Source: Gammaproteobacteria bacterium (GTDB lineage Bacteria; Pseudomonadota; Gammaproteobacteria; Pseudomonadales; Azotimanducaceae). Taken from it: a stretch of DNA of 35,148 bases. Of this stretch, positions 14,868-21,951 are shown piece by piece (the first letter of the stretch is position 1; each line of letters starts with the position of its first letter). The stretch lies in assembly GCA_009843635.1 (NCBI GenBank), contig VYDB01000093.1, positions 1 to 35,148 of the forward strand, read 5' to 3'. A program made the position numbers and the translations under genes. The notes beneath the pieces are model-generated. The model did no database searches and was not told the DNA's origin. It was given only the letters and a program-made list of their open reading frames with translations.

Positions 14868-15694
14868 ATGAAGATCGCAACTTGGTCCGTGAACGGCGTG
14901 AATCCCCGGCTCCGGTATCTCTCGCACTGGCTGCGCAAGCGGCAGCCGGATGTCGTCGCGCTGCAGAAGATCAGGGTCTCCTGCAAGCGCCGGGGCAACT
15001 TCCCGAGGAAGGCAATCGAGGAGGTCGGCTATCGCGTGGAGGAGCTCCTTGCGGACCACGAACTTGCCAGCGTCGCCGTGCTGGTCCGGCAGGGCTTTCT
15101 GCAAAGCAACGGGCACCGTGAGCTGAAAGTTCGGCAGCGGGCTTGGCCGGCCGGGAAGCGGATGGCCGGCTGCCCGCGGTGGACGCTGGCCGGGTCCAAG
15201 TTGCGTCCATCTACGCGCCCTACGCCCCATGTGGGTACAGCACCGGAGACCATGTGAGACGTTCTATCGAAGCCAAGGTTGATTGGCTCCGGCGCCTGAA
15301 CCAGTGGGCCGACCAGCGGGACGCACGAAAGCCCATGTTCCTGTGCGGGGATTTCAACGTCACCCTCGACGGCGAGAGCGAGCTGGACACCCTCAACCGT
15401 TCGCCAGAGGAACGGGAGGTGATAAATGCACTGCGCGCCTCCGGATTCGTCGACCTTTACCGGGACTTCCACGGCGAGGGCGATCCGGGATTCAATTCCG
15501 GCATCCCGATCACCCGTCCCGCAAACACCCGTCTCCATCTGGTGCTAGGACCACCGAGCGTTGTGCCCCACATCAAATCGGCGTGGGTGGATCTCGAACA
15601 CGGGGGGCCGATCGACGATCTTCCGGGGGAGAAGTGCGCGCCAGGGGCTCCAGTCATTGTCGAGGTCGATGGAGACGTCGCTTTGACCCACTGA
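14868..15694 (+). pseudogene. ExoIII-like EEP-fold protein, copy 2, frameshifted
   Basis: This is a direct-repeat copy of the gene at 11486, with long identical stretches (for example 14951-15140 against 11569-11758) and scattered changes elsewhere. One base is missing near 15138 (CGGCAGCGGG where copy 1 has CGGCAACAGGG). The first frame therefore ends at 15257 and the rest continues from about 15143 in another frame. It shares all the active-site losses of copy 1 (LQKIRV, RLHLVLG, APGAPV), so these came before the duplication. Homology ends where a broken tRNA begins, and the stop codon (15692-15694) lies inside that tRNA piece. Confidence 0.85.
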
Positions 15695-15709
15695 GCTACC
15701 CAGCCCAAG
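15684..15709 (-). pseudogene. 5' fragment of a tRNA gene (fifth in the array, perhaps Lys)
   Basis: Read on the minus strand it gives an acceptor-like start GGGCTGG and a D-arm (TAGCTCAGTGGGTCAAAGC), after which the sequence becomes the reverse complement of the ExoIII-like copy 2. No anticodon arm or T arm follows. It sits 1-3 nt after tRNA-Gln in a tightly packed array, so it was probably a fifth tRNA cut by the rearrangement that brought in the repeat. Confidence 0.65.
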
Positions 15710-15710
15710 C

Positions 15711-15784
15711 TGGCTCCCCGCCGTGGACTCGAACCACGATTTTCCGGGTCAAAGCCGGATGTCCTGCCATTGGACGAGCGGGGA
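15711..15784 (-). tRNA. tRNA-Gln(TTG)
   Basis: The acceptor TCCCCGC pairs with GCGGGGA and CCA is encoded. The anticodon loop CTTTGAC gives TTG between TCCGG and CCGGA, and the T arm CGTGG-TTCGAGT-CCACG is intact. All stems pair. It is the fourth tRNA in the array. Confidence 0.95.
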
Positions 15785-15788
15785 TGTG

Positions 15789-15864
15789 TGGTGATCCGGA
15801 CGGGATTCGAACCCGCAATGTCCACGTTGAAAGCGCGGTGACTTAGCCGTTTGTCCACCGGATC
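15789..15864 (-). tRNA. tRNA-Glu(TTC)
   Basis: The acceptor GATCCGG pairs with CCGGATC; discriminator A and encoded CCA. The anticodon loop CTTTCAA gives TTC on the stem CCGCG/CGTGG with one G-T pair. The T arm GCGGG-TTCGAAT-CCCGT also has one wobble pair. Confidence 0.95.
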
Positions 15865-15870
15865 GGAAAC

Positions 15871-15947
15871 TGGTCTGGCTGGCAGGATTCAAACCTGCGG
15901 CCACGCGATCCCCAACCGCGCGCTCTTCCAAGCTGAGCAACAGCCAG
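15871..15947 (-). tRNA. tRNA-Pro(GGG)
   Basis: The acceptor CTGGCTG pairs perfectly with CAGCCAG, then A and CCA. The anticodon loop TTGGGGA gives GGG on the stem CGCGG/TCGCG. The T arm GCAGG-TTTGAAT-CCTGC is intact. It is separated from tRNA-Asn by only 7 nt. Confidence 0.93.
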
Positions 15948-15954
15948 AGGCATT

Positions 15955-16029
15955 TGGCTGGCCTGGCTGGACTCGAACCAGCAACCTCCCGATTAACAGT
16001 CGGATGCTCTACCATTGAGCTACAGGCCA
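15955..16029 (-). tRNA. tRNA-Asn(GTT)
   Basis: The acceptor TGGCCTG pairs with CAGGCCA; discriminator G and encoded CCA. The anticodon GTT sits in CTGTTAA between the anticodon-stem halves, and the T arm GCTGG-TTCGAGT-CCAGC is intact. It is the first tRNA of the minus-strand array. Confidence 0.95.
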
Positions 16030-16085
16030 AATTTAAGGCGATAGCACCCGCCGATGCGCGGGGCACATTGCCAATGCCTTCCAAG

Positions 16086-16098
16086 TTGTCAAAGAGCA
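16086..16098 (-). promoter_or_regulatory. boxA-like antitermination element in the tRNA leader
   Basis: The minus strand reads TGCTCTTTGACAA, one base different from the rRNA boxA TGCTCTTTAACAA. It lies 57 nt before tRNA-Asn. In rRNA leaders boxA binds NusB/NusE to prevent early termination; here it stands before a tRNA array. The same bases could be read as a TTGACA -35 box, but no good -10 follows. Confidence 0.5.
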
Positions 16099-16336
16099 GG
16101 CCTCAGGCGCAATGGCGCCGAGCCGTTGGGCCTGCCGGAACGATGCTTGGGTTTTTTGGGGGAGGTTCCGGAAGGCCGATGCCTTCCGAAAGCGCAGGAA
16201 GGCTTACCGCAGGTTCTGCGGGTTCTCCATCTCAGCGGGCTGAGTCTGGCCTTCCGGGCGAGCGGCAACGCCAGCCAAGCCGATTGGGGCCGTTATCAAG
16301 GTTGCCAAAATGTGGACGACTGAGGTCATGGCCACG

Positions 16337-16367
16337 ATTATACTGTGAACTCTCGTACAGCCGTCAA
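16337..16367 (-). promoter_or_regulatory. Candidate promoter of the tRNA array
   Basis: The minus strand has TTGACG (16362-16367) and a perfect TATAAT (16337-16342), separated by 19 nt, which is longer than ideal. It faces the tRNA array about 300 nt away. The leader between holds a hairpin (TTCCGGAAGGC-CGAT-GCCTTCCGAA, 16166-16190) and boxA; no gene is seen in 16030-16447. Confidence 0.5.
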
Positions 16368-16447
16368 CTCAGAGCCGCAATCGAGCGGAGAAACATGGCG
16401 CTCAAGCCTGCTGATGGCCCAGAGGGACAAGTTGCAAAGCAGATGGA

Positions 16448-16822
16448 CTAAGGGGCCGAGAACTGGTTCAGCCAGCGAATCAGGTTTGCGTTGGTGACGC
16501 CCGCATGTCGGGCGTGCTCCGCCAAACGGATGATGGGAATTCCGCAACGCCAAGCCAGCTTGTGCAGGTCCTGCACCCAGATGGAGCCAAGCAGCCAACG
16601 AATCGTCTCAGCCGCCCCCCGCGCCTCGCCCGCTTTTGCGATGAGCGCCAAGCGCAACTCCCGGGCGCCCGCCCGCTTGGACATTCCGGCGCAATGACGG
16701 CCCAGCATGGACGCCACCAGGTCGTCGCAGTTTGCTTCAACAGGCGGGGCGTTGTGGGTCTTCGGGTTGGCCATGAAACGTTCCTCGGGGGCCAGCACTG
16801 GCCGCCCTTCCATCCGGCTCAT
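16448..16822 (-). CDS. Hypothetical partner of AbiEii-like nucleotidyltransferase
   Basis: A 124-residue protein I do not recognise. It starts with ATG overlapping the stop of the nucleotidyltransferase gene (ATGA), so it is co-translated. It is helical and basic: residues about 44-90 (AGMSKRAGARELRLALIAKA ... TIRWLLGSIW) then LHKLAWRCGIPIIRLAEHAR and a final INQF-like amphipathic helix. It lacks the winged-helix look of AbiEi antitoxins. Its place after the toxin gene instead of before it is also unlike AbiE. It may be the antitoxin of the pair. Confidence 0.6.
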   Translation of the reverse strand: MSRMEGRPVLAPEERFMANPKTHNAPPVEANCDDLVASMLGRHCAGMSKRAGARELRLALIAKAGEARGAAETIRWLLGSIWVQDLHKLAWRCGIPIIRLAEHARHAGVTNANLIRWLNQFSAP

Positions 16823-17520
16823 CGCCCAATCCCCCGTGTGCTGCGGTTTGCCGGGCAGCCGCCAAGCGCCGAGCGCAGGGATTCAGCCATCTCCGCTTCG
16901 CCCCATGGCTCGGCTTGGCCCGCCAGCGGCTTGGCAGTCTGGCCCGACCACCCTTTCGGAAGGTGGGCAAGCATCATGCTGACCTCCGACCGCTGCGCCG
17001 GGGAAAGGGATCGCTTCGCTTGGGCGAACGCTTCGGGCGCGAAACGCACCGCAAAGGCCAAGTCGTAGACATCCCTAACCTCCACCGCGCCAGCGCCGTG
17101 AAGGCGGTGGCGCAGCTTCTTGGCAAGGATTTCCGCCGTGGATTGAAGCCGAATGGGAACGTCGCCCGGAAGAACGCCGTCATGGGATTCGGCCAAAATG
17201 AACTCGTGTGGCATCAGGGTGGTCTCAATGCCTTCGATCTCGCAGTAGAGCGCCATGTACTCCATCCATGTTCGAGATGGGTCGGAACCAGCCCGATCGA
17301 CCATTGCCCTTTCCACGTCTGCCCCGAACCGGCGGTGGACACGGGCAAAGGCGGCGCCCTTGCAGAAGAAGTCCAAGTCAAACGATTCGCGGTGCCCCCA
17401 ACGAGCCTGAAGCACCGTGCCACCGCCCATGGTGATGTCAGCCAAGTCAAAGAATTCAGCCAAGGCGCCCGCCGCTGACTCAGCGGCCAGTTGGATGCGT
17501 TGGGGGAAGTCTTGCGCCAT
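16819..17520 (-). CDS. AbiEii/AbiGii-type nucleotidyltransferase, toxin-like
   Basis: The N-terminus carries the nucleotidyltransferase site ITMGGGTVLQARWGHRESFDLDFF: the GGGT loop at 32-35 and Asp48-x-Asp50 for metal, with the GHRxSxDxD pattern of AbiEii toxins. The middle has ILAKKLRHRLHGAGAVEVRDVYDLA, matching the helical part of these proteins, where KL..R...RD.YD is common. AbiEii-type enzymes add nucleotides to tRNA or other targets and stop growth during phage infection. Length 233 residues is on the short side. The following gene overlaps by 4 bp and may encode the antidote. Confidence 0.78.
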   Translation of the reverse strand: MAQDFPQRIQLAAESAAGALAEFFDLADITMGGGTVLQARWGHRESFDLDFFCKGAAFARVHRRFGADVERAMVDRAGSDPSRTWMEYMALYCEIEGIETTLMPHEFILAESHDGVLPGDVPIRLQSTAEILAKKLRHRLHGAGAVEVRDVYDLAFAVRFAPEAFAQAKRSLSPAQRSEVSMMLAHLPKGWSGQTAKPLAGQAEPWGEAEMAESLRSALGGCPANRSTRGIGR

Positions 17521-17527
17521 GCCGACA

Positions 17528-17818
17528 TTGTACGCCGTCGCCGAACAGGCTGGGGCGGTAGCTCAAGCGCAGGTCGGCGAACATCGCGAAGTCCACCTTG
17601 TTGCCGCCGGACAGCGTCATCGAGTCCGTCCACCGGAACGCCAGGGTTGTGCCCCAGCGGCTCTTCGACCGGTCCAGGGTGGTAACCCAGCGCCAGTCCG
17701 GACTGCTGTAGGCAAGCGCCAAGTCGAACCCGGAGGAATCGATGCCGCCGAGGTTCTGCAACTGGTTGTCGATGACGCCGAGCACGCCGTTCGCCGAACG
17801 CGGCGCAGTTGTTCTGCA
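17528..17818 (-). pseudogene. TonB-dependent receptor fragment
   Basis: About 97 codons resemble the C-terminal barrel of TonB-dependent outer-membrane receptors: NGVLGVIDNQLQNLGGIDSS-GFDLALAYSSPDW, then a compressed part, then LSGGNKVDFAMFADLRLSYR and PSLFGDGVQ. The plug, most of the barrel and the final strand are missing, and the stretch ends at the start of the AbiEii-like gene. It is a remnant, possibly cut when the toxin unit inserted. Confidence 0.7.
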
Positions 17819-17872
17819 CATGGCGCGACTGATCTCACCATCTCTTCCCAAGGCCACAGTCGAGAGGCAAAA

Positions 17873-18346
17873 CTAACGGGCAAACGCACGCGGGTTGTAG
17901 ATTTCCGCCTCTACTCCGATAAGACGGATGGCACCGGGGTCCATGCGCGCAGGGCTCGCTAACACGATTGCATCGAGCCCCGCAGGAACGGCGACGCTCG
18001 GCACGGCAAGCAAATGGCTTTCCCCTCCGCCCAACCAATCCGTGCCCATTTGCTGTGTGGAGTTTGGATAGGGGAAGTCGCGCCAGTCCGGCGGCAGCAT
18101 GGATACCGGCCAACGAACCATTGAAGTGTCGTCCGGCAACTCATAGATGCCCAATCGATAGCTCGAAGGAACCAAGCGCGGCGAAGGCAAGTAGTTCGCC
18201 ATTTCGAGCATCGCCACGCTCGCCGTTTCCGCAAAGTAGAGAACCGGATTGCCGGCCCGGTTCCAACGCCCGCCGTCGCGGTAGCTGGCTCCCAGCCCCC
18301 GGAAGTCCACAAGATGCTCCAAGCGACCGATCCTGTACAGGCGCAT
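17873..18346 (-). CDS. RES-domain toxin
   Basis: A 157-residue RES domain: YRIGR at the start, GASYRDGGRWNRAGNPVLYF with the Arg-Trp-Asn core (27-29) and Tyr37, ASVAMLEM with Glu48, then TQQMGTDWLGGGESHLLAVP with Ser110. RES toxins break down NAD+ and halt growth. The usual C-terminal N-x-L-L-N-P-x-H stretch is changed to LDAIVLASPARMD, so activity may differ. It lies directly after the Xre/MbcA-type antitoxin gene, whose stop it overlaps, in the standard antitoxin-first order. Confidence 0.85.
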   Translation of the reverse strand: MRLYRIGRLEHLVDFRGLGASYRDGGRWNRAGNPVLYFAETASVAMLEMANYLPSPRLVPSSYRLGIYELPDDTSMVRWPVSMLPPDWRDFPYPNSTQQMGTDWLGGGESHLLAVPSVAVPAGLDAIVLASPARMDPGAIRLIGVEAEIYNPRAFAR

Positions 18347-18813
18347 CAGGGAAATTCACCGTACTCTATTTTGTGGAGGGCTTCGCGCACCAGCGCCCGT
18401 CCCTCAAAGGTGTCGCACAGGTCCACCGGCCTCTTACCGCCCATCGCAGGTACCTCAGTCACAAGCCATTGGTCCCCTCGCTCTCGGCTATCGAAAGCAG
18501 ACGCGGCAAGAACGAAGAGACGCAATACATCAAGCAAGGCTTCAGACTGCAACGGCGCAAGCACTCTGCGCCGATAAAATCGGCTCAAATTGCCTGCTGT
18601 GGTGCCCAAGAGCCGAGCGAACAGTTCCCGGTGGCCGACCGCGTTCACGGCCTGTTTGACCGCGGCCCCCGGCAGCCCTCGGCGCGACGCCTCGACAAAG
18701 GCGGATCGATCATCGTAAACAGCCGACGAAATCTCAACGCCTTCAACGCCCGCCATGCGAACAGCTTCTGCCAAGGATTCCCTAAACTGACGGGACGGAT
18801 TGTCTTGCTTCAT
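18346..18813 (-). CDS. Xre/MbcA/ParS-type antitoxin
   Basis: The 155-residue product has a central Xre-like helical domain (HRELFARLLGTTAGNLSRFY) and the DUF2384-type C-terminal toxin-binding domain (VPAMGGKRPVDLCDTFEGRA, EALHKIEYGEFP), which caps the RES active site. ATG at 18813 has GAGG 7 nt upstream. The complex with the RES toxin normally represses its own promoter; the palindrome at 18858-18870 is the likely site. Confidence 0.85.
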   Translation of the reverse strand: MKQDNPSRQFRESLAEAVRMAGVEGVEISSAVYDDRSAFVEASRRGLPGAAVKQAVNAVGHRELFARLLGTTAGNLSRFYRRRVLAPLQSEALLDVLRLFVLAASAFDSRERGDQWLVTEVPAMGGKRPVDLCDTFEGRALVREALHKIEYGEFP

Positions 18814-18851
18814 ATTGCAACCTCAGAAATGCTCACACCGACACATACAGC

Positions 18852-18892
18852 AATATACATCAAATTGATGCATCTAGTATGTTAATTTGATG
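18852..18892 (-). promoter_or_regulatory. Operator and -10 region of the res-xre module
   Basis: CATCAA-A-TTGATG (18858-18870) is a perfect 13-bp inverted repeat, and a further TTGATG half-site is at 18887-18892, 22 bp away. TATATT (18852-18857, minus strand) next to it would serve as a -10 box. Binding by the antitoxin complex here would block transcription of the module. Confidence 0.6.
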
Positions 18893-18954
18893 CACACAAG
18901 GAAAGACAAGACCCCGATTGAGTTTCCCCCTGCCTTCTGGCTAACTTGGGTTCC

Positions 18955-19200
18955 ATGAACACCCTCAAAGATGCCGTTCAACTGCTGGAGCAGGGTGACT
19001 GGGAGGCGGCTCATAAGATCGTTCAGAATCTGTCCAGCCCCGCCGCGTATTGGGCGCACGCCATCGTCCACATGATGGAGGGCGACCGGGACAACGCGGA
19101 CTACTGGTACGGCAAGGCTGAACGTTCGCGGTCGGAGCCCTTCATCCTCTCCCAGGAAATCGCCCGGCTGTCCTGGCTGGCGGACGACGAAAGCGCCTGA
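18955..19200 (+). CDS. Small TPR-like hypothetical protein
   Basis: An 81-residue protein of about two TPR-like helix pairs: AVQLLEQGDWEAAHKIVQNL and AHAIVHMMEGDRDNADYWYGKA. Such small proteins are common beside metabolic genes in proteobacteria and have no known role. ATG at 18955 is used; a TTG at 18946 is in frame. The stop is 2 bp before the flavoprotein start, so it is the first gene of the catabolic operon. Confidence 0.7.
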   Translation: MNTLKDAVQLLEQGDWEAAHKIVQNLSSPAAYWAHAIVHMMEGDRDNADYWYGKAERSRSEPFILSQEIARLSWLADDESA

Positions 19201-19202
19201 AC

Positions 19203-21161
19203 GTGGGCCTCTACGACGCGCTGTTCGAGCCGGTCCAGGTCGGGCCGGTCACCATCCGCAACCGCATCGTGCGCTCGCCTCACGGCACGGGCTTGAGCGG
19301 CGAGGCGCTCATCGCCTACCACGAAGCCCGGGGCCGCGGCGGCGTCGGCATGTCCACCATCGAGGCCACCAGCGTCCACCCCTTGGCACCCGGTCGGCTG
19401 CAGCTCTGGAATGACAGTTGCCTGCCGTTCCTCTCCGAGATCAGCAGCCGCATCCGCGCCACTGGCATGAAGCTGTTCCTGCAGCTCTACCATCCCGGCG
19501 CTGGCTATGCGGCCGAGGCGGGGATGCCGGAGCACTGGTCCGCAAGCGCCGTGCCCAACCCGATGGCGGGGGTGGTGCCCATCGCCATGACCCCGGCCAT
19601 GATCGACGACGTGGTGGCGCACTTCGCCGACGCGGCCCGCCGCTGCCGGGACGCGGGCCTCGACGGGGTGGACATCCACGCTTCCAGCGGCTACCTGCTG
19701 CACGAGTTCCTATCCCCCGCCCTGAACAAGCGCACCGACGGCTACGGCGGCTCGTTCGAGAATCGGCTGCGGTTCTTAAGCGAGGTCATCGCCGCGGTGC
19801 GCGAGGCGGTGGACGGTAGCGAGTTCGCCGTCGGGGTGCGGCTGCCCAACGAAGACCATGTGCCCGGCGGCATCTCGGCTTCCGAGAGCGCTCACATCGC
19901 CGCCGCCATCGATGATCAATCGGACTACGTCTCCCTGCACATGGGCGCCTATTGGCGGTTTCACAAGCTGATCGCCCCGGCGGACGACCCGCTCGGCGTG
20001 GAAATGCCCGCCAACGAGGTCATTGCACCGGGGTTGGAGAGCCCCGTCATGGTGGTGGGGCGAATAATGACCCTCGATCACGCCCAGCACATCGTCACCA
20101 GCGGCGCGGCGCAGATGGTGTCCATGGTGCGCGCGTTGATCGCCGACCCCAATTTGGTCAACAAGGCGCGCAATGCGGAGGAGCACCGCATCCGCCCCTG
20201 CATCGGCACCAACATGGGCTGCGTCGGCCAATTGATGACCCGCGGCCAAATCAGTTGCGTCGTCAACCACACGGCGGCTCGGGAGGACCAGCTCAGCTTT
20301 GATCCGCAAGACAAGGCACCTAAGCCGAAGCGGATATTCGTGGTGGGCGGCGGCCCGGCGGGCCTGGAGTTCGCCCGCGCCGCAGCCCTTCGAGGACACG
20401 ATGTTGAATTGCACGAGGCCACCCAACGGCTCGGCGGGCAGGTGGCCATCGCCGCCAGCGCGCCCCACCGCGCCGATGTGGGCGCCATCGTCAGCTGGCT
20501 GGCCGACGAAGTGGATGCCTTGGGCGCCCGCATCCATCTCAACTCGCCGGTGGAGGCGGGGCAGATCGAAAACACTGCCCCGGACGAAGTGGTGCTGGCC
20601 ACGGGCACCACGCCGCGCGCCGACGGCTTTCAGCTCTCCACCCCCGGCGCGCCGGTGCCCGGCTTCGAGGCGGCCCACGTGTACACGTCTTGGGACTTCT
20701 TCGGCGTCGGCGCCCCACCCCGCCTGGTCGGCCCGGCGGTTGTCTATGATGATACCGGCTCCTTTGAAGCCATCTCAGTGGCCGACGCACTGCTGGCGGC
20801 GGGCCTGTCCGTCACCTTGGTTTCCCGCTTCGACGGCGTCGGCGCTTCGCTGCCCTATCCGCCAGTCACCGCCGGGGCGGCCCGTGAGCGGCTCTACGCC
20901 GGCGACTTCGATTTCATCGGCGGCCACTACCTGCGGGCCATTCACGACGACAGCGTGGAGATTGGCGTGCTGTTCACGGAAAGAGCCCGCCGCCTCGAGG
21001 CAGGCTTGGTGGTCATGGTCGGCTACAACGAACCGAACCGGGAACTGGCCGACGATCTGGCCGAAGCGGGAATGCCGTGCCATCTGATCGGCGACGTGCG
21101 GGGCCGCAACAGCATCTTGAGCGCCATTCACGCGGGCGCCGCGCTGGGGCGGTCGATCTAA
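19203..21161 (+). CDS. OYE-family flavin oxidoreductase (dienoyl-CoA reductase / TMADH type)
   Basis: Two-part flavoprotein. Residues 1-320 form an FMN TIM barrel of the Old Yellow Enzyme family (LFEPVQVGPVTIRNRIVRSP; IHASSGYLLHEFLSPALNKR; TDGYGGSFENRLRF). From 377 a FAD/NAD(P)-binding domain follows (RIFVVGGGPAGLEFARAAA; later LATGTTPRADG). The link holds the iron-sulfur cysteines Cys333, Cys340 and Cys352, but the second ligand of the usual CxxCNxxC is Thr336. FadH, TMADH and demethylases share this layout. It may reduce an unsaturated CoA ester or demethylate a substrate. GTG start at 19203; 652 residues. Confidence 0.88.
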   Translation: MGLYDALFEPVQVGPVTIRNRIVRSPHGTGLSGEALIAYHEARGRGGVGMSTIEATSVHPLAPGRLQLWNDSCLPFLSEISSRIRATGMKLFLQLYHPGAGYAAEAGMPEHWSASAVPNPMAGVVPIAMTPAMIDDVVAHFADAARRCRDAGLDGVDIHASSGYLLHEFLSPALNKRTDGYGGSFENRLRFLSEVIAAVREAVDGSEFAVGVRLPNEDHVPGGISASESAHIAAAIDDQSDYVSLHMGAYWRFHKLIAPADDPLGVEMPANEVIAPGLESPVMVVGRIMTLDHAQHIVTSGAAQMVSMVRALIADPNLVNKARNAEEHRIRPCIGTNMGCVGQLMTRGQISCVVNHTAAREDQLSFDPQDKAPKPKRIFVVGGGPAGLEFARAAALRGHDVELHEATQRLGGQVAIAASAPHRADVGAIVSWLADEVDALGARIHLNSPVEAGQIENTAPDEVVLATGTTPRADGFQLSTPGAPVPGFEAAHVYTSWDFFGVGAPPRLVGPAVVYDDTGSFEAISVADALLAAGLSVTLVSRFDGVGASLPYPPVTAGAARERLYAGDFDFIGGHYLRAIHDDSVEIGVLFTERARRLEAGLVVMVGYNEPNRELADDLAEAGMPCHLIGDVRGRNSILSAIHAGAALGRSI

Positions 21162-21180
21162 AACCAAACAGAAGGAACGA

Positions 21181-21951
21181 ATGCTGATGTGGCTGAGACT
21201 GCGCCAAATTGCACTGGTGGCCGAGGAATTGGCGCCGGTGGAACGGGAGTTCGCCGATGTGCTGGGCATCGAGGTCGGCTACCGCGACCCCGGCATCGAC
21301 CACTTTGGCCTGGAGAACGCGCTGATGCCCATCGGCAACCAGTTGCTTGAGGTGGTGGCCCCGATTCAGGACAACACCGCCGGCGGCCGCTACCTGGCCC
21401 GCCGAGGCGGCAACGGCGGCTACATGGTCATCACCCAATGCGATGACCACGCGCCCCGCCGAGCGCGGGTGGAGGCGCTTGGGGTGCGCATCGTCAATCA
21501 ATTCGACAGCGGCGAGTTCAGCAACATGCAACTGCATCCCAAGGACACCGGCGGCTCGTTCTTCGAAATCGACGAGCAGCGCGGCGAACGGGCCCACGAC
21601 CTCGACGGCCCTTGGGAGCCAGCCGGGCCCAACTGGCAGGCGCATCGCCGCCTTGAGCGCGTCACCGGCATCGCGGCCGCGGAGGTGCAGTGCGACGACC
21701 CGGATGCGGTTGCCGCCCGCTGGTCGGAGATTGCCCAGATCGGCTTGGCCGGCCCTAACCGGCGCACTCTGCACTTGGACAACGCCGAGGTTCGATTCGT
21801 ACCCTGCTCAGACGGTCGCCCGGAGGGCTTGGGCGGCATCGACGTGGTCTGCGCCGATCCACAAACCGTGCTGCAAGCCGCCGAAGCACATAGCGCCCGA
21901 ACCGGAGAGCAGCAGGTTTATCTTTGCGGCATGCGGATCAACCTCGTATGA
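21181..21951 (+). CDS. VOC-family (glyoxalase-like) protein
   Basis: The 256-residue protein begins RLRQIALVAEELAPVEREFA and DVLGIEVGYRDPGIDHFGLEN, the beta-alpha-beta-beta-beta start of a VOC module. A second module follows from about residue 150 (ITGIAAAEVQCDDPDAVAAR, then LHLDNAEVRF). VOC enzymes are metal-dependent isomerases, epimerases or dioxygenases; the reaction here is unknown. AAGGA lies 5 nt before the ATG. The stop overlaps the next start (ATGA). Confidence 0.8.
   Translation: MLMWLRLRQIALVAEELAPVEREFADVLGIEVGYRDPGIDHFGLENALMPIGNQLLEVVAPIQDNTAGGRYLARRGGNGGYMVITQCDDHAPRRARVEALGVRIVNQFDSGEFSNMQLHPKDTGGSFFEIDEQRGERAHDLDGPWEPAGPNWQAHRRLERVTGIAAAEVQCDDPDAVAARWSEIAQIGLAGPNRRTLHLDNAEVRFVPCSDGRPEGLGGIDVVCADPQTVLQAAEAHSARTGEQQVYLCGMRINLV

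Noticed and set aside
1315-15710. Intact prophage
   Set aside because: No capsid, terminase, tail or lysis gene is present; only a dead integrase and defence genes.
15954-16451. Plus-strand frames across and after the tRNA array
   Set aside because: They read through tRNA-Asn on the other strand and through the tRNA leader, so they are not genes.
17417-17962. Plus-strand frame over the TonB-receptor fragment
   Set aside because: The minus strand has the recognisable receptor sequence; the plus frame has no motif.
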